Assembly: GCA_031414695.1 (NCBI GenBank)
Contig: JANNWG010000014.1
Coordinates: 124,001-188,000, forward strand
Direction: 5' to 3'
From: UKL13-2 sp031414695
GTDB taxonomy: Bacteria; Pseudomonadota; Gammaproteobacteria; Burkholderiales; Usitatibacteraceae
DNA length: 64,000 bases
This document shows positions 45,359-54,526 of this stretch, one piece after another. Position 1 is the stretch's first letter. The number at the start of each line of letters is the position of its first letter. The notes beneath the pieces were generated by a model. That model ran no database searches, was not told where the DNA came from, and saw only the letters and a program-made list of their open reading frames with translations. The position numbers were made by a program, and so were the translations under genes.

Positions 45359-46537
45359 TTATTGTCCTACTTTGTGGTTAGCGGCAGCAGCAACGACGCG
45401 CTCAGCAGCCTCGGCCATATTGTTTGCAGAAATAATCGGTAGGCCAGAATCTTTCAAAATCTGTTTGCCCAAATCCTCATTTGTGCCCTTCATGCGTACT
45501 ACAAGCGGCACGGCGAGCTTCACTTCACGCGCGGCAGCAATAACACCATTCGCAATCACATCGCACTTCATGATGCCGCCAAAAATATTGACCAGAATCG
45601 CTTTCAAATTTGGGTTTTTCAACATGATTTTGAAGGCTTCGGTAACTTTCTCAGTGGTGGCACCGCCACCCACATCGAGGAAATTAGCCGGTGAGCCGCC
45701 GTAGAGTTTAATCACATCCATGGTCGCCATTGCTAAGCCTGCGCCGTTGACCAAGCAGCCAATATTGCCGTCAAGCGAGATGTAGGTTAGATCAAATTTT
45801 GAGGCTTCAACTTCGGCTGGGTCTTCCTCATCAAAATCGCGCATTGCGACAATATCGGCATGGCGATAAAGTGCGTTCGAATCAAAATTGAGTTTGGCAT
45901 CGAGCGCCATGACTTTGTTATCACCCGTATAAATTAACGGGTTGATTTCGGCGAGTGAGCAATCGCATTCGTCAAACGCCTTATATAGCGACTGCATAAA
46001 GGCGGCTGCTTGATCAACTGCTTGATCAGGCACGCCAATTTTTCTTGAAATATCCGTCGCCGCAGCAGTGGTTAAACCTTCGTCTGGATCGATATGGACT
46101 TTATGAATTTTTTCTGGCGTATGTTCTGCGACATGCTCAATATCCATGCCGCCCTCAGAGGAGGCCATCAAGGTCACACGCTGTGATGCACGATCTACCA
46201 CCATACCGACATAGAGTTCTTTTTTAATATCCGCGCCCTCTTCAATGAGAAGCCGCTTCACCACACGACCTTCAGGGCCAGTTTGAATGGTCACCAATGT
46301 CATGCCGAGAATGTTGGTGGCGTATTGACGCACTTCGTCCAGCGATTTAGCCACTTTCACGCCACCGCCCTTACCGCGACCACCCGCGTGGATTTGGGCT
46401 TTGACTACCCAAACTTTACCGCCAAGTGTTTCAGCGGCTTTGACCGCCTCATCAACAGAGAAACAAGCGATGCCGCGCGGCGTGGCGACACCATATTTGC
46501 GCAAGATTTCCTTGCCTTGATATTCATGAACATTCAT
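45359..46537 (-). CDS. sucC: Succinyl-CoA ligase (ADP/GDP-forming) beta subunit
   Basis: 392 residues, with an N-terminal ATP-grasp domain (MNVHEYQGKEILRKYGV, VVKAQIHAGGRGKGGGVK) and a C-terminal CoA-ligase domain (NGAGLAMATMDVIKLYGG, FLDVGGGATTEKV, VNIFGGIMKCDVIA). It binds nucleotide and succinate and pairs with SucD. The upstream region on the minus strand contains three direct repeats with 12-bp period, a possible regulator site. Confidence 0.97.
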   Translation of the reverse strand: MNVHEYQGKEILRKYGVATPRGIACFSVDEAVKAAETLGGKVWVVKAQIHAGGRGKGGGVKVAKSLDEVRQYATNILGMTLVTIQTGPEGRVVKRLLIEEGADIKKELYVGMVVDRASQRVTLMASSEGGMDIEHVAEHTPEKIHKVHIDPDEGLTTAAATDISRKIGVPDQAVDQAAAFMQSLYKAFDECDCSLAEINPLIYTGDNKVMALDAKLNFDSNALYRHADIVAMRDFDEEDPAEVEASKFDLTYISLDGNIGCLVNGAGLAMATMDVIKLYGGSPANFLDVGGGATTEKVTEAFKIMLKNPNLKAILVNIFGGIMKCDVIANGVIAAAREVKLAVPLVVRMKGTNEDLGKQILKDSGLPIISANNMAEAAERVVAAAANHKVGQ

Positions 46538-46623
46538 GTGGAACCTTTGGGATAGAGCGGGGAGGGGAGTGAAATTTTCAAACTGTATTTTAGCAGCGAT
46601 GACGTCAAAACCGCGCTACCTAA

Positions 46624-46654
46624 TTCATCAATGTGTTCATCAAAGCATTCATCA
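46624..46654 (-). promoter_or_regulatory. Three direct repeats (TGATGAA, 12-bp period) upstream of sucC
   Basis: TTCATCA occurs at 46624-46630, 46636-46642 and 46648-46654, exactly 12 bp apart; read on the minus strand these are TGATGAA. They lie about 90-120 bases before the sucC start codon and after the end of the RelE-like gene. Regular spacing near one helical turn suggests cooperative protein binding. No regulator is identified. Confidence 0.4.
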
Positions 46655-46709
46655 GCGCAACTAATACTGTCAACACATCAGTCATAAATTTAGCCGACTA
46701 TTCAATATT

Positions 46710-46991
46710 TTACCTATACACCGCTTCATGTGCCCCTACATTCACCAGAGCGATTTCATGCTCGCGAACTTCCATTTCTAGCGTGATGCGATATGACAGA
46801 TTGATTGAAATCGAATGCAAACCATTCAATCGCCCACTCAAGGCATGTAGCCGCAGGCTAGGATGGTGAGGGTTGGCCTCAAGTAATTCAATGGTTTTGA
46901 AATAGCGCTCGGCGAGATCTGGGTGCTTACGCAAAAAGCGTTCTGCACGCGCGATGTATGAATCGGTGAAAACCAGCTTCCATGCGACCAT
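46710..46991 (-). CDS. RelE/ParE-superfamily toxin
   Basis: A 93-residue protein of the RelE/YafQ-like fold. Seen are WKLVFTDSYIARAERFLRKH, a helical LAERYFKTIELLEANP, the LHALSGRLNGLHSISINLSYRI strand region and the terminal HEIALVNVGAHEAVYR, where a catalytic His/Tyr is expected in RelE-like mRNA interferases. Its ATG overlaps the antitoxin stop by one base (TGATG). No terminator follows before sucC. Confidence 0.85.
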   Translation of the reverse strand: MVAWKLVFTDSYIARAERFLRKHPDLAERYFKTIELLEANPHHPSLRLHALSGRLNGLHSISINLSYRITLEMEVREHEIALVNVGAHEAVYR

Positions 46992-47392
46992 CAGACTACT
47001 TTTTTACGTGAACGGGGAGTGGTTTTCGCTTTCATTTTCACTTTTCCCACGCCAGCATTTGCCTTTACATCATAAACGGCGCGCGTTTGCTGCATAGTGG
47101 GTGCGGTTGTCGTAGCGGATGTTGTTTGCAGGCGACGCTGCATGTCGGCAATGTGCTCGGCAGCGGTCATCGTTTGGGCACGGCCACCGGCGGCACTGGC
47201 ACGGTCGGCTTGCGTGGCGAGCCATGCGGCTTCAAGCTCGCATTCACGTAAATAATCATATTGCGCAGCACGCATCACCACATAGCGGCGATCACCGCGA
47301 ACCGAAATGACCGCTTCAGGCGTCAAGTCCAATGCTGCTTCGATGGCAGTGACGCCGCCGATTTTGAGATCGTTGGCATTGAGAGTATTCAT
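46991..47392 (-). CDS. Phd-like antitoxin with Lys/Ala-rich C-terminal tail
   Basis: 133 residues. The N-terminal half fits the Phd/YefM fold (MNTLNANDLKIGGVTAIEAAL, then EAVISVRGDRRYVVMRAAQYD), followed by a helical toxin-binding segment. The last 30 residues are basic (RAVYDVKANAG, then KVKMKAKTTPRSRKKVV). This tail, and the DNA coding it, match the 3' end of the PIN toxin gene at 0.2 kb although the two proteins are otherwise unrelated. AAAGG precedes the ATG. It is the cognate antitoxin of the RelE-like protein. The ordinary Phd length is near 80-90, so the tail is an addition. Confidence 0.8.
   Translation of the reverse strand: MNTLNANDLKIGGVTAIEAALDLTPEAVISVRGDRRYVVMRAAQYDYLRECELEAAWLATQADRASAAGGRAQTMTAAEHIADMQRRLQTTSATTTAPTMQQTRAVYDVKANAGVGKVKMKAKTTPRSRKKVV
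47023..47083 (-). repeat. Shared 3'-coding segment, copy 2 (inside antitoxin gene)
   Basis: Blocks 47023-47038 and 47058-47083 match 175-190 and 231-256. The second block encodes RAVYDVKAN. Confidence 0.7.
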
Positions 47393-47459
47393 AGCGTACC
47401 TTTATTCGTACTGTTGATAGTGCGATTATGAGTGCGGCAAGATTAATTTGCAAACCCTA

Positions 47460-47520
47460 TTAAAGGCGGGCAGTTTGAGCCATTATGCCGCCAAAGTGCT
47501 CGTAGATATTGGTGTTTAAA
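47460..47520 (+). repeat. Dispersed 3' palindromic element, copy G
   Basis: GCGGGCAGTTTGAGCCA pairs imperfectly with TGCCGCCAAAGTGCTCGT, with the right flank ATATTGGTGTTTAAA adjacent to the end of the DUF2889 gene. It is a decayed copy. Confidence 0.5.
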
Positions 47521-47526
47521 TTATCA

Positions 47527-48060
47527 TTATCCAAGCTTATGCCACTGCGGATAAAACTCTGCCACCACCGCGCCATTCAGCGCCAACGCATGGCAGCGAT
47601 TGAGCGGGTAAGGTTGGCGCGTCGGATCAGAGGGCAGCTGTCCGGCTAGATTTTGAAACGCGGTGGTCGCAGCAATCGCGATTAAATCTGTCAAATGGGT
47701 ACAGCCTTCGACACCGCCAAGTGCGTTACGAACGCGTTCACTAAAGCCTGGACGCATACTCATGCCAATCAGCAACTTGTATTTTGGTGTAATTGTCTCG
47801 CAGGTGCCTGCATAAGGTGCGGCATCGGTTGCGGCTTCGGCGTCAATAATAGTCAGCGTAGCATCGTATGTCAGACGTAGCCACATGGCATGAACGGCAG
47901 TATTGGCTTTGCGCACGCCGCTAACGAGCTTGAAATCGTATGTTTTCGTGTCTTGTAAATGCGCTTCAACTTCAAATAAGCCGTCGTCACGTTTGTAGCC
48001 GCGCGCCGAAATAGCGCGATGGTGTAGCGCTTGTCTGGCGACAGATGCGGTTAGTGGCAT
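47527..48060 (-). CDS. DUF2889 family protein
   Basis: A 177-residue protein matching DUF2889 from its pattern: ALHHRAISARGYKRDDGLFEVEAHLQDTK near the start, MWLRLTYDATLTIIDAEAA, then CTHLTDLIAIAATTAFQ. The family is widespread in proteobacteria, has no established function and no signal peptide. A terminator separates it from the kinase gene upstream on the same strand, so it is likely transcribed on its own. Confidence 0.8.
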   Translation of the reverse strand: MPLTASVARQALHHRAISARGYKRDDGLFEVEAHLQDTKTYDFKLVSGVRKANTAVHAMWLRLTYDATLTIIDAEAATDAAPYAGTCETITPKYKLLIGMSMRPGFSERVRNALGGVEGCTHLTDLIAIAATTAFQNLAGQLPSDPTRQPYPLNRCHALALNGAVVAEFYPQWHKLG

Positions 48061-48076
48061 TGATGATTCCTCAATA

Positions 48077-48099
48077 AAAAACGCCCCGCAGGGCGTTTT
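48077..48099 (-). terminator. Rho-independent terminator after the CHASE2 kinase gene
   Basis: A stem pairing AAAACGCCC with GGGCGTTTT around a CGCA loop. On the minus strand it ends in a T-run, 19 bases after the stop codon at 48118. Confidence 0.85.
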
Positions 48100-48117
48100 G
48101 GTAAGTTGTTAAGCGGA

Positions 48118-50652
48118 TTAACCAAGTTGACGATACGTCTTAATCGCATTTGCAAATTCAGTGCCATTTTGGAATCGTTGCTCCATATCTTTTGCCAAGG
48201 CTTGGTCGATAAAATCCACGACCCATGGTGGTAGTGCTGAGTTGAATTCCAAAATATTTGGATGTGGCTCATTCGCAATGGCAAACATCAGTTGTGTCAT
48301 GGATTCGCCTGTAAATGGCAAACGACCGCAAGCCAATTGGTAAAAGCTCACACCGAGTGAGAACAAATCAGAACGGCCATCAATTTTCTTGCCTGCTAAT
48401 TGCTCAGGTGACATAAACGATGGGGTGCCAAGCACCATGCCGGTTTTGGTTTTAGATGAATCCGTCACGCGTGCGATACCGAAGTCAGCAACTTTGGGTA
48501 CTTTGCCTTCGGGGTCGTACATGATGTTAGCGGGCTTAATGTCACGGTGAAATACGCCCTGCTCATGGGCATGATTTAACGCGCTGCCTACTTTCACCAT
48601 GATGTCGCACATCTCGTCAAATGGCAGTAAATTCGGTATTTTGGTGTTATCCACCAAGTCCTTACCTTTCAAAAACTCCATCGCAATGTAGGCTAGGTCA
48701 TGCTCATCACCGGCGTCAAATATTCTGACAATATTCGGATGATCCAGCTTGCCAGCTGACTCTGCCTCGCGGAAAAAACGATCCTTGGCTTCTTGCAACT
48801 CATCACCTTCAAATTCACTTGAAAGCGCCATGGTTTTAATCGCCACTTCGCGGCCAATTTTTGGGTCTTTACCGAGATAAACAACACCCATCGCGCCCTT
48901 GCCCAATTCTTTCTCAATGGTGTAGCGGCCGAGTGTTGGCTTTTCATTTGTGCCTGTCAGCATCATCGTGGCATTGGCTGAACGCGCCGCGCCAGAGCCA
49001 CCCAAAATAATCGTCTCCGACATTGCCTTGGCGCGATTCATGCGCTCGGCCACATCGCGGAATTTTGGATTATGTTGATTGATATACATGAAAGCAGACT
49101 CGGCTTTATTGAACTGCCGACGCCGCTCAAAATCCAGCGCGAGCGAATAAATATTCTCCAGCACCTGCTCGTCCACAGGACATTTGCGGAATTTATCAAA
49201 CGCCATATCGAGCTGACCCTGCTGCTGAAACGCCAAGCCCAACATACGGTTAGATTCCGCACCAGCAATATCAGATTGCTCTTTGCCGCGTTCGGTCACG
49301 AGGAAGCGTTTGGTCGTTAATAATAAGTGGCCTATCAATAGCAACGCTGCAGGAAGCATGAGCTTAATCCACATGCCAGCGCCCACCATGAGCGCGAAAT
49401 GTGCGCCTAACAGCAGCACAAACAACCCAAGTGTCAGCATCGCCGCAGGACCTGCACGTAATCTTGGTAGTAATGCGACTAAGTACGCAATAACAAGTAC
49501 GAGCGCAACGAGTGTGACCCAGCCGCCCCATGTGGGCGTACGGAAAAAATGTTGTTGTAAGATGGACGATACCGAATGCGCCAAAGTTTCAACAGACGAC
49601 AGCAATCCTATGGGTGTCACTGTGCTTGTACCAATGCCAGAAGCTGTTGCACCAATCAGTACAATTTTGTCCTGATACTTACTAGTTGGAATTTTGCCCG
49701 AATACACGTCAAAAAAAGAATCGACGGGCATGGCAGGCTTGCCATTTACCGGTTTATAAAAGTACGGGAACATTAAGCCGTTATCGTCGGTAACGATTCG
49801 TAAATTGCCAAGTGTCACACTTTCGCCAGAAGCTACGCGAATATCTTTAGCGCCTAGGTTTAGACTCTTCGCAGCGATGGCTAAGGCAAGTGAGGGAAAT
49901 TGCTGCGCGCCAAAAAAATCAACCGTCGTAATGTCGCGACGAATACCGCCGTCGTTATCAACAAATAAACTTAAATCGCCCACACCAGCAGCTACAGCAC
50001 CGATAGATTCAATCGGATAACCAGGCTGCTCACTGGCAAAAATTGAAACGGGCATCGCTGGCACAATGCTGCCTTTGACGTAATCGGGGAGCGGCTTATC
50101 CGGCTTACCGTTAGGTAACGATTGTGATGCGCCAAGGCTCAGCGGCAAAATCACGTTGCCTGCCGTCTTAATGCTGGCGGCAAGGCGGCGATCGGTATTG
50201 AGCGTTTGTTCTGCTTCCAGCAAGATTGGCGCAAACTCTGCGGTAGCGGGGTTTACCGGAATTGGCGCTTGACCTTCAGGTGCAACCGGATTATTTTTTT
50301 GATAAATCTCTAAGAGCTTATTGATGTAAACAAGCCCCGGGTCTTTTTGTGGCTCAAAGAAAAATACGGTGTGACCGATGACTTTTGACTTTGCAATCGT
50401 GAGCTTATCGATCATATTGGCGTGAATCTCACGCGACCAAGGCCAACGCCCTAGGTTAGCAATGGATTCTTCATCAATAGCGATAACCGCAACACGATCT
50501 GATGGTGTTTTTGATGTGGCTGAAACACCCCAGTCGTACGCTTTGGTATCGAGTGCGCCAAAAAAGTTAGTCGTAAAATTGATGATCATCACGACGACGA
50601 CGATGATCAACGCAAAAAACCAGTCTTTCGACCAAAAGCCTTCTTTTTTCAT
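48118..50652 (-). CDS. CHASE2-domain transmembrane serine/threonine protein kinase
   Basis: 844 residues. The first membrane helix (residues 11-31) is followed by a periplasmic CHASE2 sensor (SDRVAVIAIDEESIANLGRW) to about 340, then two or three further helices (to about 440). A linker with TPR-like helices follows (NRMLGLAFQQQGQLDMAFDKF). From about residue 575 there is a Hanks-type kinase with glycine loop LGKGAMGVVYLG, catalytic Lys in VAIKTM, HRDIKPANIMY and KVADFGIARV, all intact. The signal is unknown. GGGAG precedes the ATG, and a terminator follows, so the gene is a single transcription unit. Its targets cannot be inferred. Confidence 0.9.
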   Translation of the reverse strand: MKKEGFWSKDWFFALIIVVVVMIINFTTNFFGALDTKAYDWGVSATSKTPSDRVAVIAIDEESIANLGRWPWSREIHANMIDKLTIAKSKVIGHTVFFFEPQKDPGLVYINKLLEIYQKNNPVAPEGQAPIPVNPATAEFAPILLEAEQTLNTDRRLAASIKTAGNVILPLSLGASQSLPNGKPDKPLPDYVKGSIVPAMPVSIFASEQPGYPIESIGAVAAGVGDLSLFVDNDGGIRRDITTVDFFGAQQFPSLALAIAAKSLNLGAKDIRVASGESVTLGNLRIVTDDNGLMFPYFYKPVNGKPAMPVDSFFDVYSGKIPTSKYQDKIVLIGATASGIGTSTVTPIGLLSSVETLAHSVSSILQQHFFRTPTWGGWVTLVALVLVIAYLVALLPRLRAGPAAMLTLGLFVLLLGAHFALMVGAGMWIKLMLPAALLLIGHLLLTTKRFLVTERGKEQSDIAGAESNRMLGLAFQQQGQLDMAFDKFRKCPVDEQVLENIYSLALDFERRRQFNKAESAFMYINQHNPKFRDVAERMNRAKAMSETIILGGSGAARSANATMMLTGTNEKPTLGRYTIEKELGKGAMGVVYLGKDPKIGREVAIKTMALSSEFEGDELQEAKDRFFREAESAGKLDHPNIVRIFDAGDEHDLAYIAMEFLKGKDLVDNTKIPNLLPFDEMCDIMVKVGSALNHAHEQGVFHRDIKPANIMYDPEGKVPKVADFGIARVTDSSKTKTGMVLGTPSFMSPEQLAGKKIDGRSDLFSLGVSFYQLACGRLPFTGESMTQLMFAIANEPHPNILEFNSALPPWVVDFIDQALAKDMEQRFQNGTEFANAIKTYRQLG

Positions 50653-50762
50653 ACGAACTCCCTGTTCCTGTACGGACTGAAATTATTTAACTGATTCTAA
50701 CAAGATTAGACGAACGCATCGTTACCGTGATTGAGGGGCGCTTTCATCCTAAGCAAACGAGC

Positions 50763-50794
50763 AAAAAAATACCACTCGTAAGTGGCATTTTTTA
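50763..50794 (-). terminator. Rho-independent terminator after the DUF1501/DUF1800 operon
   Basis: CCACT/AGTGG stem around CGTA with A/T extensions on both sides, and a T-run on the minus strand. It lies 19 bases after the DUF1501 stop codon. Confidence 0.75.
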
Positions 50795-50812
50795 GTTAGA
50801 TAGCAGAATCTG

Positions 50813-52198
50813 TTAACTTAAAAAACCTAAATCTGTGTTCGAGAATCGCCGAATATTTGGGAACACAGTTGCCATATCAGAGTTTGATACGCCAAACCAT
50901 TTTGCCAACGTCGCACCATATTGATCGACCGAGGTCGTCGGTATCCAGCGGCCATTTGTTGAGACATCGTTCGGGCCGCCAAGCGTATGGTTGGGAAATG
51001 TGCCATAAAATTCTTGTCCGCGTACAGCGCCGCCCAGCATGATTTGATGGCTGCCCCAACCATGATCCGAGCCTGCGCCGGAGGCTTGCCTTAATGTGCG
51101 ACCAAAGTCAGACATGGTAAAGGTTGTGACTTGGTTCGCCACGCCCATTTGAACGGTGGCATCGTAAAACGATTTCAACGCTGGGCCTAGTTGGCCATAT
51201 AGGTTGTTGTGCGCCACAATTTCATTGGTGTGAGTATCAAAGCCGCCAAGTGCCACAAAGAAAATTTGCCGTTTTACGCCGATAGCGGCACGCGCCTCAA
51301 TTAACTTCGCAACTTGGCGCAATTGATTGCTAATGCCGCTATTAAGGTTGCCAAAAATCGGTGTGATCGTGGTGTTATTGGCAGTAATAATTGGATTTAT
51401 GATGTCCGATGCGCCCAGGGCTTGGGCAAGCAGGTCGTCAGCTTCGCGAGTGAAATCGTTACCCGCGTTCAAGTTCATGATATTTTTAAGCGCGTTCAGT
51501 CGTGGCGTATCTGCGGCAGCGCCAGGTAATGTTGTTGATGCAAAGCTGCCTGTTGAGGGAATCGCAATTACACGGGGTGTATCGCCATTTAAGTAAATAG
51601 CTGAACCAGCGATGCTCGTTATCATAGGAAAGTTTGTGCCATTTGTCGGCCCAACAACGTCCGCTAAACGACCGCCCCAGCCTGTACGCTGAATGCCTTT
51701 TGAGACCGATGTTTGCCACTGTAGGGTTTGATCAGAATGCGAAAAAAGCTGTTCTGGCCGCGCCTTCGTCGCAGCGCTGTACTCAGCCTTGGTAAGCGGC
51801 TCAACCAATGTGCCAACATTACACATGACCGCCATTTTGTTGTCGTCGAATAAGGTTTTAAGTCCGCCCATGGCTGGATGTAGGCCGTAATTACGGTTAA
51901 GTGCTTTCGGCTTAATGGGCAAAAGTTGCGCTTGTGGAATGGCAATACTATCAACGCCACCACGACCCATGAAGTATTGGTTATAGTCAGCGGTCTCCAT
52001 TGGCACTATCAAATTATTGGCATCATTGCCGCCGTACAAAAAAACGCAAACAAGAGCTTTATAGTCACCAGCTGGCGCACTTTGCGCGAGAGCAGCGGAA
52101 AGCCCCATGCCGTCTAAAGTGCCCATTGCAGAGACTGCGCCAGCGCCCGCAATGCCTTGAAGTAAGCGGCGACGTGTGATGATGTAAGGAGCGTTCAT
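50813..52198 (-). CDS. DUF1501 family exported protein
   Basis: A 461-residue protein with a Tat-type signal (TRRRLLQGIAGAGAVSAMG). The body matches DUF1501: VCVFLYGGNDANNLIVPM, NYGLHPAMGGLKTLFDD, SHSDQTLQWQT and FTMSDFGRTLRQ with GSDHGWGSHQIMLGG. DUF1501 proteins are predicted sulfatase/alkaline-phosphatase-superfamily proteins, but the activity is not established. It starts one base after the DUF1800 stop, the usual pairing of these two families. Confidence 0.9.
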   Translation of the reverse strand: MNAPYIITRRRLLQGIAGAGAVSAMGTLDGMGLSAALAQSAPAGDYKALVCVFLYGGNDANNLIVPMETADYNQYFMGRGGVDSIAIPQAQLLPIKPKALNRNYGLHPAMGGLKTLFDDNKMAVMCNVGTLVEPLTKAEYSAATKARPEQLFSHSDQTLQWQTSVSKGIQRTGWGGRLADVVGPTNGTNFPMITSIAGSAIYLNGDTPRVIAIPSTGSFASTTLPGAAADTPRLNALKNIMNLNAGNDFTREADDLLAQALGASDIINPIITANNTTITPIFGNLNSGISNQLRQVAKLIEARAAIGVKRQIFFVALGGFDTHTNEIVAHNNLYGQLGPALKSFYDATVQMGVANQVTTFTMSDFGRTLRQASGAGSDHGWGSHQIMLGGAVRGQEFYGTFPNHTLGGPNDVSTNGRWIPTTSVDQYGATLAKWFGVSNSDMATVFPNIRRFSNTDLGFLS

Positions 52199-52199
52199 A

Positions 52200-54362
52200 T
52201 TAGCGATCCACTTGAAATTGGTTGGCGGTCAAGGTGAGGTAAACCGCCAAGCGGGCGCGGTTAAAACTATCTGTGGCAGGAATGCCGCTAATAGCGGTAA
52301 TGATTTGTTGCTGTGCCGATTGAGACATCGCACCTGCGGCAAATACCCAAGATAATTTATCGACTAACGCGGCGGGGTTGCTCGCTAACGCCTGCCAAGG
52401 TGCCCAGTTAATGCTGGTACCCGTTGCATCGGCCACGTTTGTCACTGCTGTGTAGGTGCCATTGGTGGTGTTGCCTGTACCCGGCACATTGCTTGTCACG
52501 CCACCACTGGTAATATTTCGCGCTAAGTTAAGGCGGGCAAACGCCGTAGTAGAGGTCAAAATTTCAAATTCAGGTCCTAACCTGCCATTAGAGATGGTGT
52601 TGTCTGGCACATAGTAATTAAACACGGTAGGGGCTCGAAAAATATCTTGTCCCATGCCGCTGAAAAATGGCAATACCCACACACCGTCGTTGACGCCACC
52701 TAGGCTTCGGTAGGCGCTGACGCCGAATAAAACAGGCTCTTTTAATTTGCCAAATCCTGCAGTAGCTTTAATCGCGCCACGCGCCTCAGTATCGAGCAAT
52801 ATTGCACGCACGACCGCCTTTAAGTCTCCTTTGATACCTTGCCCATTGTTGTTAAACACGTTGGCAATACGCGCCACATAAGCGGGGCTAGGGTCGCTCG
52901 TCACTAATTTTTGAATAAGCTGCTTGGAAATAAACGGGGCGACATTGGGATGCGCAAATAAATGGTTAATCGCCAGATTTAAATCTTGCGTGGCGCTTTG
53001 TGCAGCAGGAATGACGTAGCCGCCGATTAAGGTCTTACTGCCGACATCATGATTGCTCGCCACCGGCATCATTGGGTAATCAAAATTTGGTGGATTGTTG
53101 CGCGTCGGTACGGCGCCACCTGTACCCGCATAGGTCCAGCCGGTAAATACGCGCGCAAAATTTTCAACGATGGTTTGGTTATAGCTCGCAATAGGGTTGC
53201 CGCCCGCATCTTTTTTCACTGTGCCATCGAAATTTAGGTCGTATAGGCCGATGGAAAAAAGTTGCATAATTTCGCGCGCGTAGTTTTCGTTCGCCGAAAT
53301 ATTGCGAGCTGGATCAGGCTTATTCGAATTCGCCATATTCAGGTAGTCGCCCATGACGGGTGACAACGTTACCGCCATCAATAAATCACGGTAATTACCA
53401 AAGGCATAGTCAAGAAATTGTTGCTGATATTTCGCCATACCGTAGGGCATGAGGGAGTTGTCCGCACCAGATGTGACTAAAATTTGCGAGAGTGCGAAGG
53501 CAACGCGCTGGCGTAATTGGTCATCTTTATTTAATGCGTTCTGCAAAAAACGCAGTTGTACTTGATATTGCGTGTAATTATCTCGCGAGCACATCGTGGT
53601 GGGCGTGCCACCGTCTACACATTCGGTCGGTCGGGTGGTCGGATAAAACGGCAGATTCGGCATGGAAGAGACTGCAGCCATATTGAGCTGGTTGTCTACC
53701 CAATTAGCAATACCCGTTTGTTTAACCTGATTCATCAAGGCTTCTGTAGGGCCAAACGTTGCCTGTTTGAGCAAACGATAAACATCGGCATCTGTGGCTG
53801 TCGAAACCCCCGGAACACAGAAGCTAACGCTATTTGCATTCCAACCGCGATCAAACATATCTTGCACCACAGCAAGCTTATTGGCGAAACGGGTATTGTT
53901 GTTAACGGCGGATTGATACACAGGCTCTGTATTAGCAGCGCATTGACCATTTGCATCAGGCAACAACGCGTAGGTGACGCTTGTCAGCGGCGCACATTTG
54001 CTGCCTCCAGAAAGTTGCCCGATCTTGCCCGACTTTGACATGCTGCAAACGCTAGGCTGTGCAGGATTAGCAAAATTTAAGGAGGAAATTTTATAAAGTG
54101 CAATTGCCCCTGCAGGTGCAACTGCCTGCGTGCGCCATAGCTTATAACTTTGACCAGTGCGCGCCCAACCGGAAGCCGCGGCGTTTTGATCAATGGCGGC
54201 GATTTCAGCGGCAATATCGGTGCGGTAATACTGACCGTTTCGACTGTTTATGTATTCGATAGAGTCAACCGTAGCTGTTGTTTGCGCGACGATGGATGTA
54301 CTCGATGTTGCCGCCATTAGGGCAGCGACAATTATGGGAAATGACTTTACGGGCAGAAACAT
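52200..54362 (-). CDS. DUF1800 family exported protein
   Basis: 720 residues, with signal peptide (PIIVAALMAATSSTSIVAQ). The N-terminal 190 residues are specific to this protein and contain Cys pairs. The DUF1800 core follows: DVYRLLKQATFGPTEALM, RQRVAFALSQILVTSG, ENYAREIMQLFSIGLYDLN and VARVFTGWTY-like segments, ending with FKAVVRAILLD-like helices. GAGGAG precedes the ATG. Paired with DUF1501 in one operon; the exported pair is widespread in Gram-negative bacteria but functionally uncharacterised. Confidence 0.9.
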   Translation of the reverse strand: MFLPVKSFPIIVAALMAATSSTSIVAQTTATVDSIEYINSRNGQYYRTDIAAEIAAIDQNAAASGWARTGQSYKLWRTQAVAPAGAIALYKISSLNFANPAQPSVCSMSKSGKIGQLSGGSKCAPLTSVTYALLPDANGQCAANTEPVYQSAVNNNTRFANKLAVVQDMFDRGWNANSVSFCVPGVSTATDADVYRLLKQATFGPTEALMNQVKQTGIANWVDNQLNMAAVSSMPNLPFYPTTRPTECVDGGTPTTMCSRDNYTQYQVQLRFLQNALNKDDQLRQRVAFALSQILVTSGADNSLMPYGMAKYQQQFLDYAFGNYRDLLMAVTLSPVMGDYLNMANSNKPDPARNISANENYAREIMQLFSIGLYDLNFDGTVKKDAGGNPIASYNQTIVENFARVFTGWTYAGTGGAVPTRNNPPNFDYPMMPVASNHDVGSKTLIGGYVIPAAQSATQDLNLAINHLFAHPNVAPFISKQLIQKLVTSDPSPAYVARIANVFNNNGQGIKGDLKAVVRAILLDTEARGAIKATAGFGKLKEPVLFGVSAYRSLGGVNDGVWVLPFFSGMGQDIFRAPTVFNYYVPDNTISNGRLGPEFEILTSTTAFARLNLARNITSGGVTSNVPGTGNTTNGTYTAVTNVADATGTSINWAPWQALASNPAALVDKLSWVFAAGAMSQSAQQQIITAISGIPATDSFNRARLAVYLTLTANQFQVDR

Positions 54363-54526
54363 CTTTACGTCTCCTCATGCGCTTTACGTGCAAGTGATTT
54401 TTGTATGTAACGCATTGATTTTCATTTAGAAAATGTAATTTATCAACCTTAATAAGACAATGAGCAGACAGACGGACTAATTCGTCGGCTAATGACTACA
54501 CTTGATACGTGCGCGTAAACTATAAA

